24,723 bases of DNA from Amoebophrya sp. AT5.2. Its lineage: Eukaryota; Sar; Dinophyceae; Syndiniales; Amoebophryaceae. This document shows positions 10,410 through 20,100 of this stretch, piece after piece. Both the position numbers and the translations under genes were made by a program. The stretch is from NCBI GenBank assembly GCA_005223375.1, contig RXOD01004290.1, forward strand, positions 1 to 24,723, in the 5' to 3' direction. Below the pieces are notes generated by a model. That model was not told where the DNA came from. It did no database searches and saw only the letters and a list, made by a program, of their open reading frames with translations. Numbering within the stretch: the stretch's first letter is position 1; every line of letters starts with the position of its first letter.

Positions 10410-10621
10410 ACTTCTTTTTGAGCAAGAACCTCGTTTCGCACTTGAACGCCCACTCGCTTGCTAAGTATTTCGAAAAATAACGAACAATTTTGGTTTCACC
10501 TTCGTGAAAGTAGAACGCACTTCTGCTGAACTTCTATTTTGCCAAAAATACAAGGAATAGTAAGAGCTGTGTTTGTTTTCTGTGGAGCTTTGTATTTAGA
10601 TTTCACCCCAATTTCCCCATC

Positions 10622-11824
10622 ATGGGTGCGAAAAAGAATGATAATCAATGTGGAGGCCTCACCATCCAGCAGGCGCAGCTCTTCAAGAGCCACGGCTGGA
10701 AGCTGCCGCATGAAATCAAACCGAGTAAAGAAGATCTGACGTGCGGAAAGGTGAACAATCACTACAATGGCCCATCCACCTTCCGTTCGCTCGAGTGGTG
10801 GTCTGTGCAGGAAGAAGATCCAAAGCGGCCGCGAGCAGAAAACATAGTTCCCCGCACCGTGAGCGCAGTATGGCCGATCAAACCTGAATGCGCCTTGTTC
10901 ATCTGGCCAGAAGAGATCACACATGCACAAACTACTTCAGGATTACAAAATAGAAACAGCAAATGGCGTGTATGGATGTGGTACTGCCACCACTACCTGC
11001 CGGCTGCTTTCTGGGAACCGAAATCCATCTCGTCCTCCGCCAAGTACGAGCTCCTGCGTTCGAGGCACGTCAACATCACCTGGAGCCAGCTGCAACTTTT
11101 CGGGCACTTCCTTTATGATAGGGAGATACAGTGCCCCCAGGGCTACGTCAGCCTCGTAGCACAACGGCTGAGGAGTTTGTGTGCACTGGAGCGCCACAAC
11201 AGCCAAGCGGGGCAGCTACAACAGCTCACGTTCAATAACTTGAACGCGTACAGGCAGCAGTTCCGGCCGTGCAGAGCCATCCCGCCCGATCTCGACAAAC
11301 TGATGAGGCTCACGCCGCGCGAGCAGCGCATCTTCACCATGTGGAGCGGCACCGCGCTCCGAAAAGATTCCTTCGTCAGCATCCGCACAGAGCTCTGCTC
11401 GATCGTCCAGCCAGAAGCGAAGTTCATCAAATGCCAGGTGCCCTCAGTGAAGTCCATTCCACTGCCGGGCCAGCCGTTCTTCGTTTACATCCCCCAGAGC
11501 ATCTTCCGCCCTGAAGTTTTCCCGGTCAGCGAGTACGAATGCGATCAGATCGCAAGGAAGTTGGGAACCACGTCCCACGGCATCCGAAGAGCCATGGCGA
11601 TCTACCTCCGCAGGAGGGCAGTTGAGCTAGGCCTCGCCCCACGCATCAACGGGGAAGAATCGAATGCATACAAAAACTTCATGAAAAAAGTGAACGAGCT
11701 CTTCGCTTGGACTACAGGTTCGTACATGTGGACCGAGGTCTACGCAGTCGATGCCATCCACTACGTAAATGCAAAATTCATGGTCCGCCCGGAAATCGAT
11801 GCTTACTTCGCACTCGGAAACTGA
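10622..11824 (+). CDS. Tyrosine recombinase of the retroelement, 400 aa
   Basis: The enzyme would insert the circular DNA copy into the genome by cutting and rejoining through a tyrosine, in place of an integrase. The catalytic half shows the family signature: Arg 247 in SGTALRKDS (the T-G-L-R-type box), H-G-I-R at 319-322 (the H-x-x-R box, after a Gly/Thr/Ser-rich turn) and W363 followed by Y368 or Y374 as the candidate nucleophile. W-to-Y spacing in the family is usually close to nine residues, so the spacing to Y374 (11) is slightly long. Residues 1-230 would contain the helical core-binding domain, with W-rich segments around 118-155. The start is ATG 10622. The gene is the last one of the element, the usual order for the PAT/Ngaro groups. 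Confidence 0.8.
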   Translation: MGAKKNDNQCGGLTIQQAQLFKSHGWKLPHEIKPSKEDLTCGKVNNHYNGPSTFRSLEWWSVQEEDPKRPRAENIVPRTVSAVWPIKPECALFIWPEEITHAQTTSGLQNRNSKWRVWMWYCHHYLPAAFWEPKSISSSAKYELLRSRHVNITWSQLQLFGHFLYDREIQCPQGYVSLVAQRLRSLCALERHNSQAGQLQQLTFNNLNAYRQQFRPCRAIPPDLDKLMRLTPREQRIFTMWSGTALRKDSFVSIRTELCSIVQPEAKFIKCQVPSVKSIPLPGQPFFVYIPQSIFRPEVFPVSEYECDQIARKLGTTSHGIRRAMAIYLRRRAVELGLAPRINGEESNAYKNFMKKVNELFAWTTGSYMWTEVYAVDAIHYVNAKFMVRPEIDAYFALGN

Positions 11825-12258
11825 ATTACTACTGTCACGATCACAAATGTCTGCAAGATATTGGTATTGCTTTGCGCTTCACTCTCGAAATCAAGATTCC
11901 CATCTCGCATTCCAGCACTCTCGATTTACAACTTCAGCGCGTGTAGTACTATCTAGCAGGCTTTAAAAAACCTGCCGTCCCTGCCACTTCCAAGAACCAA
12001 AATCCAAATCTCATGTACATCCACTTTTGGTTCTCTTGATGTACCGGGTCCACCATCGGTACAACAATATCAAGCCTAGATCCCACAAGGCTACGCAATG
12101 CAGCCCAAGTCATTGCTCTTGTTCCACCTATCGATACGTTCGTGATCTTTTCCTATCACTCAACCAACTGGCGACAAGTTCCCCCGTTCTGCAATCTCTA
12201 CGATCACGTCTCTACCGTCTCTATCGTCGTGATAGTCGCTCTTGTGCAGAACATCAAT
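11825..12258. other. 3' untranslated region of the retroelement before B1
   Basis: Short frames here start late or run into the repeat, and none looks coding. The sequence is rich in TC tracts and contains an inverted repeat, GTACCG at 12041-12046 and CGGTAC at 12057-12062. No AATAAA-type signal is evident. Confidence 0.5.
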
Positions 12259-12488
12259 TGGCGCGTTTCCCTCGTCCCAGTTGTCGGTGATCCACGATCC
12301 GCCTTCGGTATGAGCGTATCGTGCTCTGCAGTACCACTCTCTGTTTCATGTCCACTTCAGTGGTCCTGCTCGGGCACTTCACTTGCGCTCTCCGCCAATT
12401 GGTCGTCAGGTCGACCATCGGCTTCTATCGCTACTACTTTCGGCCACAACTATTCATTAGCACGAGTCGAGTTGGCTCGGTGATATTT
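12259..12488 (+). repeat. B1 direct repeat, 230 bp
   Basis: This block is identical base for base to 12759-12988, exactly 500 bp downstream, and is unrelated on both sides of the match. It contains two small hairpins, CCACT-TC-AGTGG at 12352-12363 and GGTCG/CGACC at 12401-12416, which could be recombinase binding or RNA folding elements. The 113-codon frame across it is a by-product of low stop density. Confidence 0.93.
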
Positions 12489-12642
12489 CTTAAGGCATAA
12501 ATATCGCAAATGCCAACGAGGCTCGTGCCCTCGTGCTATCTGTGTGGCCTAATACTCTTACGCAATCGTCTTCGACTTCGTGCACCAATTCGATTCTCGA
12601 CCTCAGGGGCTCTGCATTCTCGTATCGTTGTCACTCTCGCTC
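12489..12642 (+). repeat. A2 repeat of the split direct repeats
   Basis: Its right end (12620-12642) is identical to the first 23 bases of the window, which marks the shared boundary. Its left end is placed where B1 stops, because in split-direct-repeat elements the B1-A2 junction copies the joined ends of the circular intermediate. A spacer of 116 bp (12643-12758), not found elsewhere in the window, separates it from B2. The left boundary is inferred, since the matching part of A1 is outside the window. Confidence 0.6.
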
Positions 12643-12758
12643 CGTCGGTTACTCTATTTTTCTTTTCCCACCTTCCCACCCTCATGAAGCCATATCGACC
12701 TGCGCGTAGGCCGATGGCTGATCATGCACTGACACCTCCCAACTCTATGGGACTAGTC

Positions 12759-12988
12759 TGGCGCGTTTCCCTCGTCCCAGTTGTCGGTGATCCACGATCC
12801 GCCTTCGGTATGAGCGTATCGTGCTCTGCAGTACCACTCTCTGTTTCATGTCCACTTCAGTGGTCCTGCTCGGGCACTTCACTTGCGCTCTCCGCCAATT
12901 GGTCGTCAGGTCGACCATCGGCTTCTATCGCTACTACTTTCGGCCACAACTATTCATTAGCACGAGTCGAGTTGGCTCGGTGATATTT
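12759..12988 (+). repeat. B2 direct repeat and probable right end of the retroelement
   Basis: It is identical to B1 over all 230 bp, diverging at 12989 after TGATATTT. In this element class the last B copy forms the right terminus, so the host flank should start at 12989. YR elements insert without a target-site duplication, so none is expected. Confidence 0.85.
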
Positions 12989-13151
12989 ATGAAGAGGACA
13001 GCGCAGATTCGCCCGCACGCAGCACCACCTGCTCCGGTACCGCGGCTCGGGCAGCGGCAGCTCCAGCTTCGGCGAGGAGCAAACGGCGGCTACTTCTAAA
13101 AAAAAGGGGGCTGCTACTTCAGGGAGGCTGCTACTTCTAAAAAAAGGGGGG
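12989..13151 (+). pseudogene. Possible host exon fragment cut by the retroelement, with a repeated A8G5-type tract
   Basis: Immediately after B2 an open frame begins with the residues EEDSADSPARS and continues as Ala/Arg-rich sequence to a stop near 13137. Its base composition resembles the GC-rich coding regions of the window rather than the AT-rich spacer after it. It has no start of its own, as expected if the element landed inside a gene whose 5' part is upstream of base 1. Within it, the block GGCTACTTCTAAAAAAAAGG at 13088-13107, followed by G, recurs in slightly changed form at 13126-13150, with a partial copy between. This could equally be unrelated GC-rich repeat DNA. Confidence 0.25.
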
Positions 13152-14071
13152 CGCCGCAGCGGTGGAAGTAGGCGCTTGCTGTTGTAAGACTCGCATCAAC
13201 GTCGATGGGCAGAGGAACTGCGGAAGCATCCGATCGCATCATACTTAAACTTAAGATGAGTAAAAATCAGTTTCATGCAATTTGTTCTCTTATGTAGTGG
13301 AGTCCTTCTGTAGTGGACGTGAGTGCCGATCTTGCTAATTTATCAAAACCAACGAATACGAAAACGAATTCAATGTAGCTTTTCGACGTCAAGTGAGAAT
13401 ACCAAAATTCGCTTTTTGCAACCGTGGAGTCTCCACCAACCGGTTAGAACTAATTTATCAGCTCTGGCTCTCCTCGTCCTCATGTGCAGCTAGCCGTTGA
13501 TTAGATTAACTTCGCAGCAGCAATTACAGAAAAAGAATGCAACGCACTGCGTCTGCTTGCACGTGGGTTGTACGGAAGTCCTGTTATGTATGGATGCATT
13601 CATAGTAAAAGCACTTGCACGAGCACGACTGACAGTCAATTTGAATTTGCCCCAATTCATTGCAACCGGCGTTGAAAGGCTCAGCCTGCTGGCCGAGTAA
13701 CATGCATATCGATGAAGAAATTAAAACGTACCCAAAAAAAATGTTTTTGCTTCTGCACTCCCACAATTCGATTGGATCTGGATGCTTTATTTTGACTGCT
13801 GCTCTGCGTCTGCGACCTAGCCAATGAACTGGGGTGTTCCTCATGGAAATATCAATTTAGTAGTTTACATACAAGGGAACAAGCAACAGCAAGAGAGTGA
13901 CGCAAACAGCGCAGCGCTCCAGGGAGTGAGGTTACCCCGGAGAGATAGACGTGGCATGTGGACGCGACTGCGGCGAACAATCTTCCCGAGATAACAGTAG
14001 AGCGCGAAAAAGTTCGAAAGCCAAACAGCGCTGGTTTCCGGACAACAGGAGGCGGAGGCGTTTGTTCTTCT
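13152..14071. other. Intergenic stretch without a supported gene
   Basis: The sequence is AT-rich with frequent stops. A 67-codon frame at 13497-13700 and antisense frames at 13584-14134 lack any domain or compositional support. An in-frame open stretch leads into the gene at 14126 from about 13958, with an alternative ATG at 14072. Confidence 0.4.
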
Positions 14072-14125
14072 ATGCTTAATCCCATCTTCCCGACACCAGT
14101 TGGCGTCGTGGATTTTCTTCTCAGT

Positions 14126-15588
14126 ATGGCTCATCTGGTCGATCTATCGGAGGAGCAGTTCCGCGTCCTTGATTCTGCGGAGCAGTGCAAGCTGGCGAAA
14201 GCGGCAGTCGTAGCTGCACTCGAGTATGACCAGCGAGTCATGTACCAATTATGATATATCGATTTGATGTTTGACAATGACCTCTTCAGGAGAAAGATTT
14301 TGCTCTCTATTTTTTGATGCGGCCTTCGTCTGTGGTCGCTGGATTGCTTGATCATACTTAGTAAGTTAGATTCCGTGGATTCTCCTCGTCATCGACTTAC
14401 CAATCGATCTCCTCCCCTGAATGATCGTTTAACCGAGTATACTAAAATTTTTTTCGACTCATTCATTTGAGGGACCACAACGTAGTCCTGTTTCCAAAAA
14501 ATCATACTTCATCGGACATTTTTGTTGATCGATCGACAGCAAGCAGTTCGAAGACGCGATTCGGCAATACCACCGCGCACTTCAATACGTGAACCTGGTT
14601 GATTCCTCCCTGCCTGACAGCGAGGAACTGCTTCTAAAAGCGGGGGAGTATTTCAAGCGGCAGCGATTCCTGAAGGCCCAGCTGGAGGAAATGAAGAAGT
14701 GCCCGGTCCCGGGCCCGGAAATAACGGATTCCACCACGCTCCTGCAGAAAACTGAGAGCCTTGCGATCGCCGTAAAAGGTACTAAAGTCCTAGTGCTGTC
14801 TTACATGTAGCAGTAGTTGCTGTTGCTGCTCTGTATTATGATTTTCGGTACCATGTTGACTTTGACAACGGAGGTGGAGCAGGCCCAACACTGGCGCAAA
14901 TTCAATGCCAAACTCGAACAAACAAAAGAAGACGGGGATCCTCACCAGGAACTCAACGGATCATGAATGTCGACAAGGTTCGGTGCTGACGATGCACCAG
15001 ACGCACCGGCTCGGTGAGCGCGCGGAGAAGATAAAGGGCGATATCGTGACCAACTCCAAGAGCGCGTGGACGAAAACCTCCACCTGGCTAACCGGTACGG
15101 TAGAGAGCGGCAGGAGCTGGTGGCAGACTCGGTCGCAGACGGGGGAGGACCCCGGCGCGGGGTCCCCTGGCGGTCTTGAGGTACCAGGCGGCGTAAACGC
15201 GTCCTCCTCGGCAGCAGATTTTGATGCAGCTGTAGTTGGTGGAGCTTCATCCTCTCCATCAACAAGCGCGAGCGGGGCTGGTCCGGGAGGTGCCGATGGA
15301 TCTGCTTCTGCAGCACCAGCGACTCCTTCGTCGACCGCCGAAAGTGCGGGCTTCAGTGGCATTCCGGTGAAACTGGAGCACGTGCATGGCGCAACGGATA
15401 GTACAGTTAACGCTCCTGCGTCGCTGTCGCTCATGTCGGGGGGTTTTGGCGTTGCCGGAGGAGAGAGCGCAACCCTGAGCGGGACGGAGCCGGTTGCCGT
15501 AACAGCAGGGATAGCGGACAGTGGAACCAATGCTCCTCCGGGAAGCAGGGGAAAGAAAGACATGGTGGACGTAGACTTGAAGTCATGA
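14126..15588 (+). CDS. MIT-like domain protein, four proposed exons, about 330 aa
   Basis: Proposed exons are 14126-14236, 14544-14771, 14883-14948 and 15001-15588. All join in frame. Residues about 20-85 read as a three-helix MIT pattern: A-x-x-A-A-L-E-Y-D, then Q-F-E-D-A-I-R-Q-Y-H-R-A-L-Q-Y, then L-L-L-K-A-G-E-Y-F-K-R-Q. MIT domains bind ESCRT-III tails and microtubule- or membrane-trafficking partners. A charged, probably coiled segment (about 100-180) with several Trp follows, then a Ser/Ala/Gly-rich disordered tail ending in DMVDVDLKS. Introns 1 (14237-14543) and 2 (14772-14882, or to 14873) are GT-AG. Intron 3 is non-canonical; if it is not real, the protein stops at 14966 after about 145 aa. 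Acceptor choice for exon 2 is uncertain by one codon, and 14072 is an alternative start. The MIT match is by eye, so the function is tentative. Confidence 0.5.
14949..15000 (+). other. Proposed non-canonical 52-nt intron flanked by CACCAG repeats
   Basis: CACCAG occurs at 14943-14948 and again at 14995-15000. Removing one copy plus the 46 nt between joins two coding-looking frames exactly (H-Q to T-H-R-L-G-E-R). No GT exists in exon 3 before its stop at 14964, so no canonical donor can rescue the frame. Sliding the boundary through the repeat never produces GT-AG ends. Confidence 0.35.
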
Positions 15589-15878
15589 CCACCCGCAACC
15601 GATGCAGCGAAGTTGCGGTTGCCGTACTCTGGTGAAAATGGATAGTTGTAGCCACCGCAGTTGTAAAACAAGCTAGCGTGCGAGAAGTGCGGCTGTTGTG
15701 CGCAGGGCGAGCGAGGCGAGGCACACCCTGAATCCCGATTTTCGAAATTCGGCAAGGCGAACCCTCTCCGGCGCGCTGCCGCGGCAACAACGCCACAAGA
15801 TTTGAACAAAATCTATAGCCGCAGCCGCGAAAAAAAGGCAGGAGAAGAATTCAATTCGGTTTTTGCTAGTTGGGCGAG

Positions 15879-15998
15879 ATGAATCACATCAGTGTTCTGG
15901 ACACGACCACGACTGGCCTGTATTTGCTTTTTTCAACGATCATGTGGATCTGCTGCGTGACTAAGTACTGCGGCCCGTTTCGGGTGCCTACGAATTGA
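15879..15998 (+). CDS. Small ORF, 39 codons, one membrane-like segment
   Basis: The ATG at 15879 opens a frame whose product has a Thr-rich start and a hydrophobic stretch (GLYLLFSTIMWICCV, residues 13-27) followed by K-Y-C and a short basic/Pro tail. This suits a single-pass tail-anchored peptide or the first exon of a membrane protein continuing in the possible exons at 16150-16450. It lies in a spacer with few other open frames. I recognise no family, and chance occurrence is possible at this length. Confidence 0.25.
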   Translation: MNHISVLDTTTTGLYLLFSTIMWICCVTKYCGPFRVPTN

Positions 15999-17153
15999 TG
16001 TCGTGCCTTCCTGTCTTGATATTTCTTTTCTGTGAGATGAGACGGCTCTCTTGCTCATGTGATTCAGCGTTCCTCCTGGAGCAAAGATCGGTTTTTTTGG
16101 TCGCGGTAAAAGATGGCGATACACGGTAGTTGCTTCAACATACATTGATTTCTGGATGCGATCATGCTTGCAAGCGGCACTCGGTGGGTTTTTCGGACTC
16201 GGTTGGTTTTTTGTCGACTATAAATACGCAATCTATGAAAAAATATCTACCACTTCTTCACCAACTTCCCCTGCAGGCGAAGTAAAAGCGAACAGCACCC
16301 GCCCTTCTCTAGGTTTGGGAGCTTATGTTTTACTAGCCCTTCGACAAGCGGTCGAATACAACGGGATATTTCTTCTGAAATTTACAAAATTCCTTTTTTA
16401 GCGAAGTTTTTGGTGTTGGGCGAGCATCGGAAGTGCGTAACGGTGAGTCAGCTGAGATAAGTAGCTCGAAGTCACTCACAGTAATCCGATTGATTCTCTT
16501 CAAGCTCAATCATTCAGGTTCTTCATCTCCTACATTCAGCACATTGATTTCGAAGATGACGGGAAAACGACTTTAACCACACAGGGACAGACCACCTACT
16601 GCTACTCTTACAACACGAGCCCTACTAGTAGAGGTAGACAGCCAGGATCGATCTTCACAATATTTTTTTAACAGACCGGCACGGAGCGCTCTACTTTGTG
16701 CCGCCACATTCGCGAGGATGCCCATGCCTGTTTAGCGAATCCTCGTTCTCCAACTACGAAGCGTAGTGCAATTTTGTAACCAAAACCTCTACCCAGCAGA
16801 TTTTCACTTTTCCGCACCACAAACACACGGAAATTCATCAGAATCGTTCAATTTTACCACGTCAAGCCAGCACCATCAGCACCAATTCGCCAGTGAATAA
16901 AAATAAAATCAAAAACTACCCCAGTAGAAATACAAATCAAGATCCCACCTGCCCGTAAACGAAGTAAGTAAACTTTTAAGCCGACGCCGGATCTTGCCGC
17001 ATAGCTATCTGTTGGAGGCCGCGTTGGAATCAACTCGTGCCAATCTCGCGGACGAATTAAAGGACAAAGAAACCAGCGGATCGACCAATCCATCGGAACA
17101 AGAAACTGAAATCGGCAGCGCCGCGTCCTTGTCGCTCGTCGGACAGCAGCAGG
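15999..17153. other. Spacer with possible short exons, no gene established
   Basis: A frame at 16156-16401 has no certain start but contains hydrophobic segments (LGGFFGLGWFFVDY and LGAYVLLALRQA). A block at about 16519-16671 preceded by CATTCAG reads FFISYIQHIDFEDDGKTTL and on to a stop. GTGAGT near 16443 is a good donor. Together with 15879-15998 these could be exons of one small membrane protein gene, but I could not join them in a single consistent frame. The frame at 16994-17233 looks acidic and coding-like but has no ATG, and it overlaps the start of the next gene in another frame. The last part, about 16700-17153, is the likely promoter and 5' leader of the repeat-protein gene. Confidence 0.25.
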
Positions 17154-20100
17154 ATGGCGAAGCCCACTCTGGAGCACCAGGGCCTCGGTGTGTATGCGAC
17201 GGCTCACGCCCCGGGTGTGTACGAGTACCCTGATTTTTACGGCCGCTCCCCCCAGGCCCACCTGTCGTCCTCCCCCCCACATCAGCCACACCAGATGAGT
17301 GCGCCGTTCGGCAGCTCGTCCGGCCCCGCTCCGCCGGGGGCCGACTACCGCAACCACCTAAACATCGCGACGCCCACCTCCGCGCTGTCCTCCTCAGGCA
17401 GTTCCGGCGTGTTCAAGCACTTCCAGACGCCCCAGCACGGGCAGCCCGCAGACGGTCGGTACAACGTGCTGACGTCCTCGTACAAGGTGAACAAGCACAG
17501 CAAACCCCCCAAAAACAGTAAGTCGCCGAGGTACGCGGGCAACAAGCACGGCGCGGCGAAGAACTTCAACGACAACTTCAAGATGGCGGCTTACGCGTTT
17601 TCCGGACAAATGCCGATGACGCCGTCGACGGCCGCGCCCTCCATGCCGGACACGCCCTTCCAGCAGAGGTCGCTCCAGGTTTCCCGCCAGCTGACCGGGT
17701 CGGCGAGCTTCCTGGAGCACGTGTGGAGCCAAGCCGACCCCGCGGAGGAGCTGAGCGTGCCGGGGTTTTCTTTTCCAACCGGAGGGGTTGGAGGAAAAGG
17801 CTTCAAGAAAAGCGGGTTCCTGAACAGCAGCGCCGGCGGGGCGGGCGGCGGGGGCGTGGGAAACGGCGCGAACAGGGGCGGGGGAAATAATGCCGACAGT
17901 TTGTGGTCCGCTCTGCAGAACGTGGACTGGAGTCAACGCGGGATCCCCACGGTGATCAACAGTGCGCGTTTCGTGTCGTTCCGCAACGGCCGGCAGGCGG
18001 TCGGACGGTCGGCTGTGACGAGCGCCGTGGTGCAGCAACCCATCGCCGTGGACTGGTCCGCCAAGGGCCTGCCCGCGGTCTTCAAAGTGGGGCAGCCGCG
18101 GACCGACAAGCCGTCCCCGCGGCTGACGCCGAAGAAGGACCTGCTGCAGATCGACTGGTCCAAACCCGGACTGCCGGTGAAGTTCAGCTACTGGGAGCGG
18201 GGGCTGCTGCTGGACTGGAGCAGCGGGGGCCTGCCGCGGCCGCACCACCCGACGATTGCGAACATGAGCATCGTCCTTTCGGAGAAATCGCCGGCGCTGG
18301 TTCGTGTTTGGAAAAAGCACCCCGGTGCCGCTTCCACCCGGTTCGAGGCGATGGACTGGTCGGGACAGGGACTGCCGAAACTCTTCTCGAAAGCGGTGGC
18401 GTTCTTCCGGAAGAGCCCGTTTGCCGCGCCGTCGAGTACTTCTGAAACGAGAAACAACTACTCCGAGCTGGTGCTGGATTGGAACAATAACGGCGTGCCC
18501 TACGACAAAATCGGCGCTCGCGCGTGCCGGAAGGCGGAGAGGACGCGGAACGTGCTCCGCGGCAACGTCCAGGGCCCTTTGTTTCCGACCACGCGGGATG
18601 GCGAAAGGCAGTGGCACGCAGCCGTGATTGCGGCCACCACCGGCGCTACAACTACGGCGGCCTCGACCGCTCCCGCGCGGACGAAGATGACGAGGATGAC
18701 GCGGCGGTCGCGGTTTTTGCACCGCCGCGACGTGATGCTGAAGAACGCGTTTGGGCGGCAGCCCTGCGTGAGCGAGGCTTCCGTCGGCGACACCATCCAG
18801 TGCGGCCACTACCTGTTCGTGGTCGCGAGCAAGCCGGAAGACTACCAGTCCAAGGCGGAGCGGGAGCGCGAGGCGGACTGCTGCGACTGGAGCGGGGCCG
18901 GGCTTCCCGCCAACTTGAAGGACGCGCTGTTCGACCGCGAGCTTGCCTTCGACTGGGCGGCCGCGGGGCTGCCGGGGCAGTTTGGGCGCGACGTGAAGCG
19001 GGACCCCTTCCACGGCCAGGGGTTGGTGCTCGACTGGAGCGTGCGGGGCCACCTGCCGGGCGAGTTCCGGCGGCTCACCCACGAGCGTTACGCGAGGCAC
19101 GCGGTGCCCGCGGTCGACTGGTCCGGGAACGGCGCGCCCTACGGAAAGCGGCAGCTGAAGGACGAGTCGGCGCTGGAGTGGCACAAGGCCGGCATTCCGC
19201 CGGAGATCCGGAACGCGCAGTGGCACCTGGTGTACGGAAAGAGCTTCGTGCCGTGCTCGCCGAAGGCCGGCAGCGACACGAAGATCCTGTTCAAAAACGG
19301 CTTTTTCGAGGATGTGGACGCGCCCATGGTGCCGCTGGTGGCCTCCAGGGGGGTGTCGCGAGAAAACAAAGATGCGATGGCGAATGAGCAGGTTTTGGAT
19401 GCAGCGGATGCGGCGTACGGCGGCGAGCGGATGGACGTGGTGGTGAGGAACAAACGCGGCCGGATCCCGTACGAGATCTCGGTAGGCGCAGACACGCAGC
19501 TGCGCGTAAGGGACAAGCACCTGGCCGAGCCCAAAAACCACAAAAACGTGGACCAGCTACTCGCAGAAGTGAACGATGCCTACCACCAACTGCACATGTA
19601 CTTTTACTGAAATTGTTGTTCTGATCTCTCATACTCATTCATTGTTTGAGTATGCCGCTTTTGCGGACAGTCTTCTCCTCGATGGCGATGGCCGACATAC
19701 TATATTCATTGTGACTTTTCTACATGTTAAACTGTGGCAGTACTAATATCACGATGAAGTAGACTGTACTTCCCCGTGGGAAAGATCGATGAATTCTCCT
19801 CGCTCATCATGAAAATAAAACCCAATCGGTGGCAGGCATCGTCGCGAGAAGGCGGAGCGCTCCCGGTCGAAGGAAGTGACCACCAGCGCCGAAATGAACC
19901 CCAAGATCGTGGAAGAGCTCTTGGCGTTCAACTCCGGCTGCCCGCCCCCGAGCTCGGACGCCGAGCTCCGCAAACTGAGCATCACGAAGCGGCGGCCCGT
20001 ACTGACCCCGGCGCAGCGGTCCGACCGCTACTGGAGCCGGCAGCTCGACTGGAGCGCGAGCGGCCTGCCCGCCGCCATCGACCGGAGCCTGCTGGAGGAG

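Larger units (their letters stand above)
1..12988 (+). mobile_element. Tyrosine-recombinase retrotransposon with split direct repeats (PAT/Ngaro-like), left end cut by window
   Basis: The stretch carries, in one orientation, a Gag-like ORF, a reverse transcriptase-RNase H gene and a tyrosine recombinase gene, bounded by repeats in the order A1 (partial), genes, B1, A2, B2. YR retrotransposons of the PAT and Ngaro groups are known for this split-direct-repeat layout, whereas DIRS proper has inverted ends. They replicate through a circular DNA that the recombinase inserts, and they lack an integrase and a protease. I see neither of those here. If A1 equals A2 in length, about 131 nt lie upstream of base 1 and the element is about 13.1 kb. 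Perfect identity of the two B copies suggests a young or recently templated copy. The right border at 12988 is inferred from the end of B2. The class is well supported by three independent signals; the exact subgroup is not. Confidence 0.85.

Noticed and set aside
12142..12983. Frames of 113 and 157 codons with identical C-termini
   Set aside because: They are produced by reading through the two identical B repeats and have no independent coding evidence.
1..12988. DIRS-type inverted terminal repeats or LTRs
   Set aside because: The terminal repeats found are direct and split (A1...B1-A2-B2). No long inverted terminal repeat and no simple pair of LTRs is present.
14961..15809. A 282-codon antisense frame with a plausible-looking Arg/Ala-rich N-terminus
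   Set aside because: It lies opposite the last exon of the MIT-like gene, where stop codons are scarce because of base composition. Its first 70 residues are the only part that looks coding, so I could not exclude a short antisense exon but do not support it.
16994..17233. An acidic coding-like frame overlapping the start of the repeat gene
   Set aside because: It has no ATG and cannot be joined to the downstream frame by a canonical intron; it is treated as part of the 5' leader.
17394..19541. A 715-codon antisense open frame opposite exon 1 of the repeat gene
   Set aside because: It mirrors the strong GC bias of the sense codons. The sense frame has the conserved repeats, and the antisense product is Arg/Pro/His-rich without structure.
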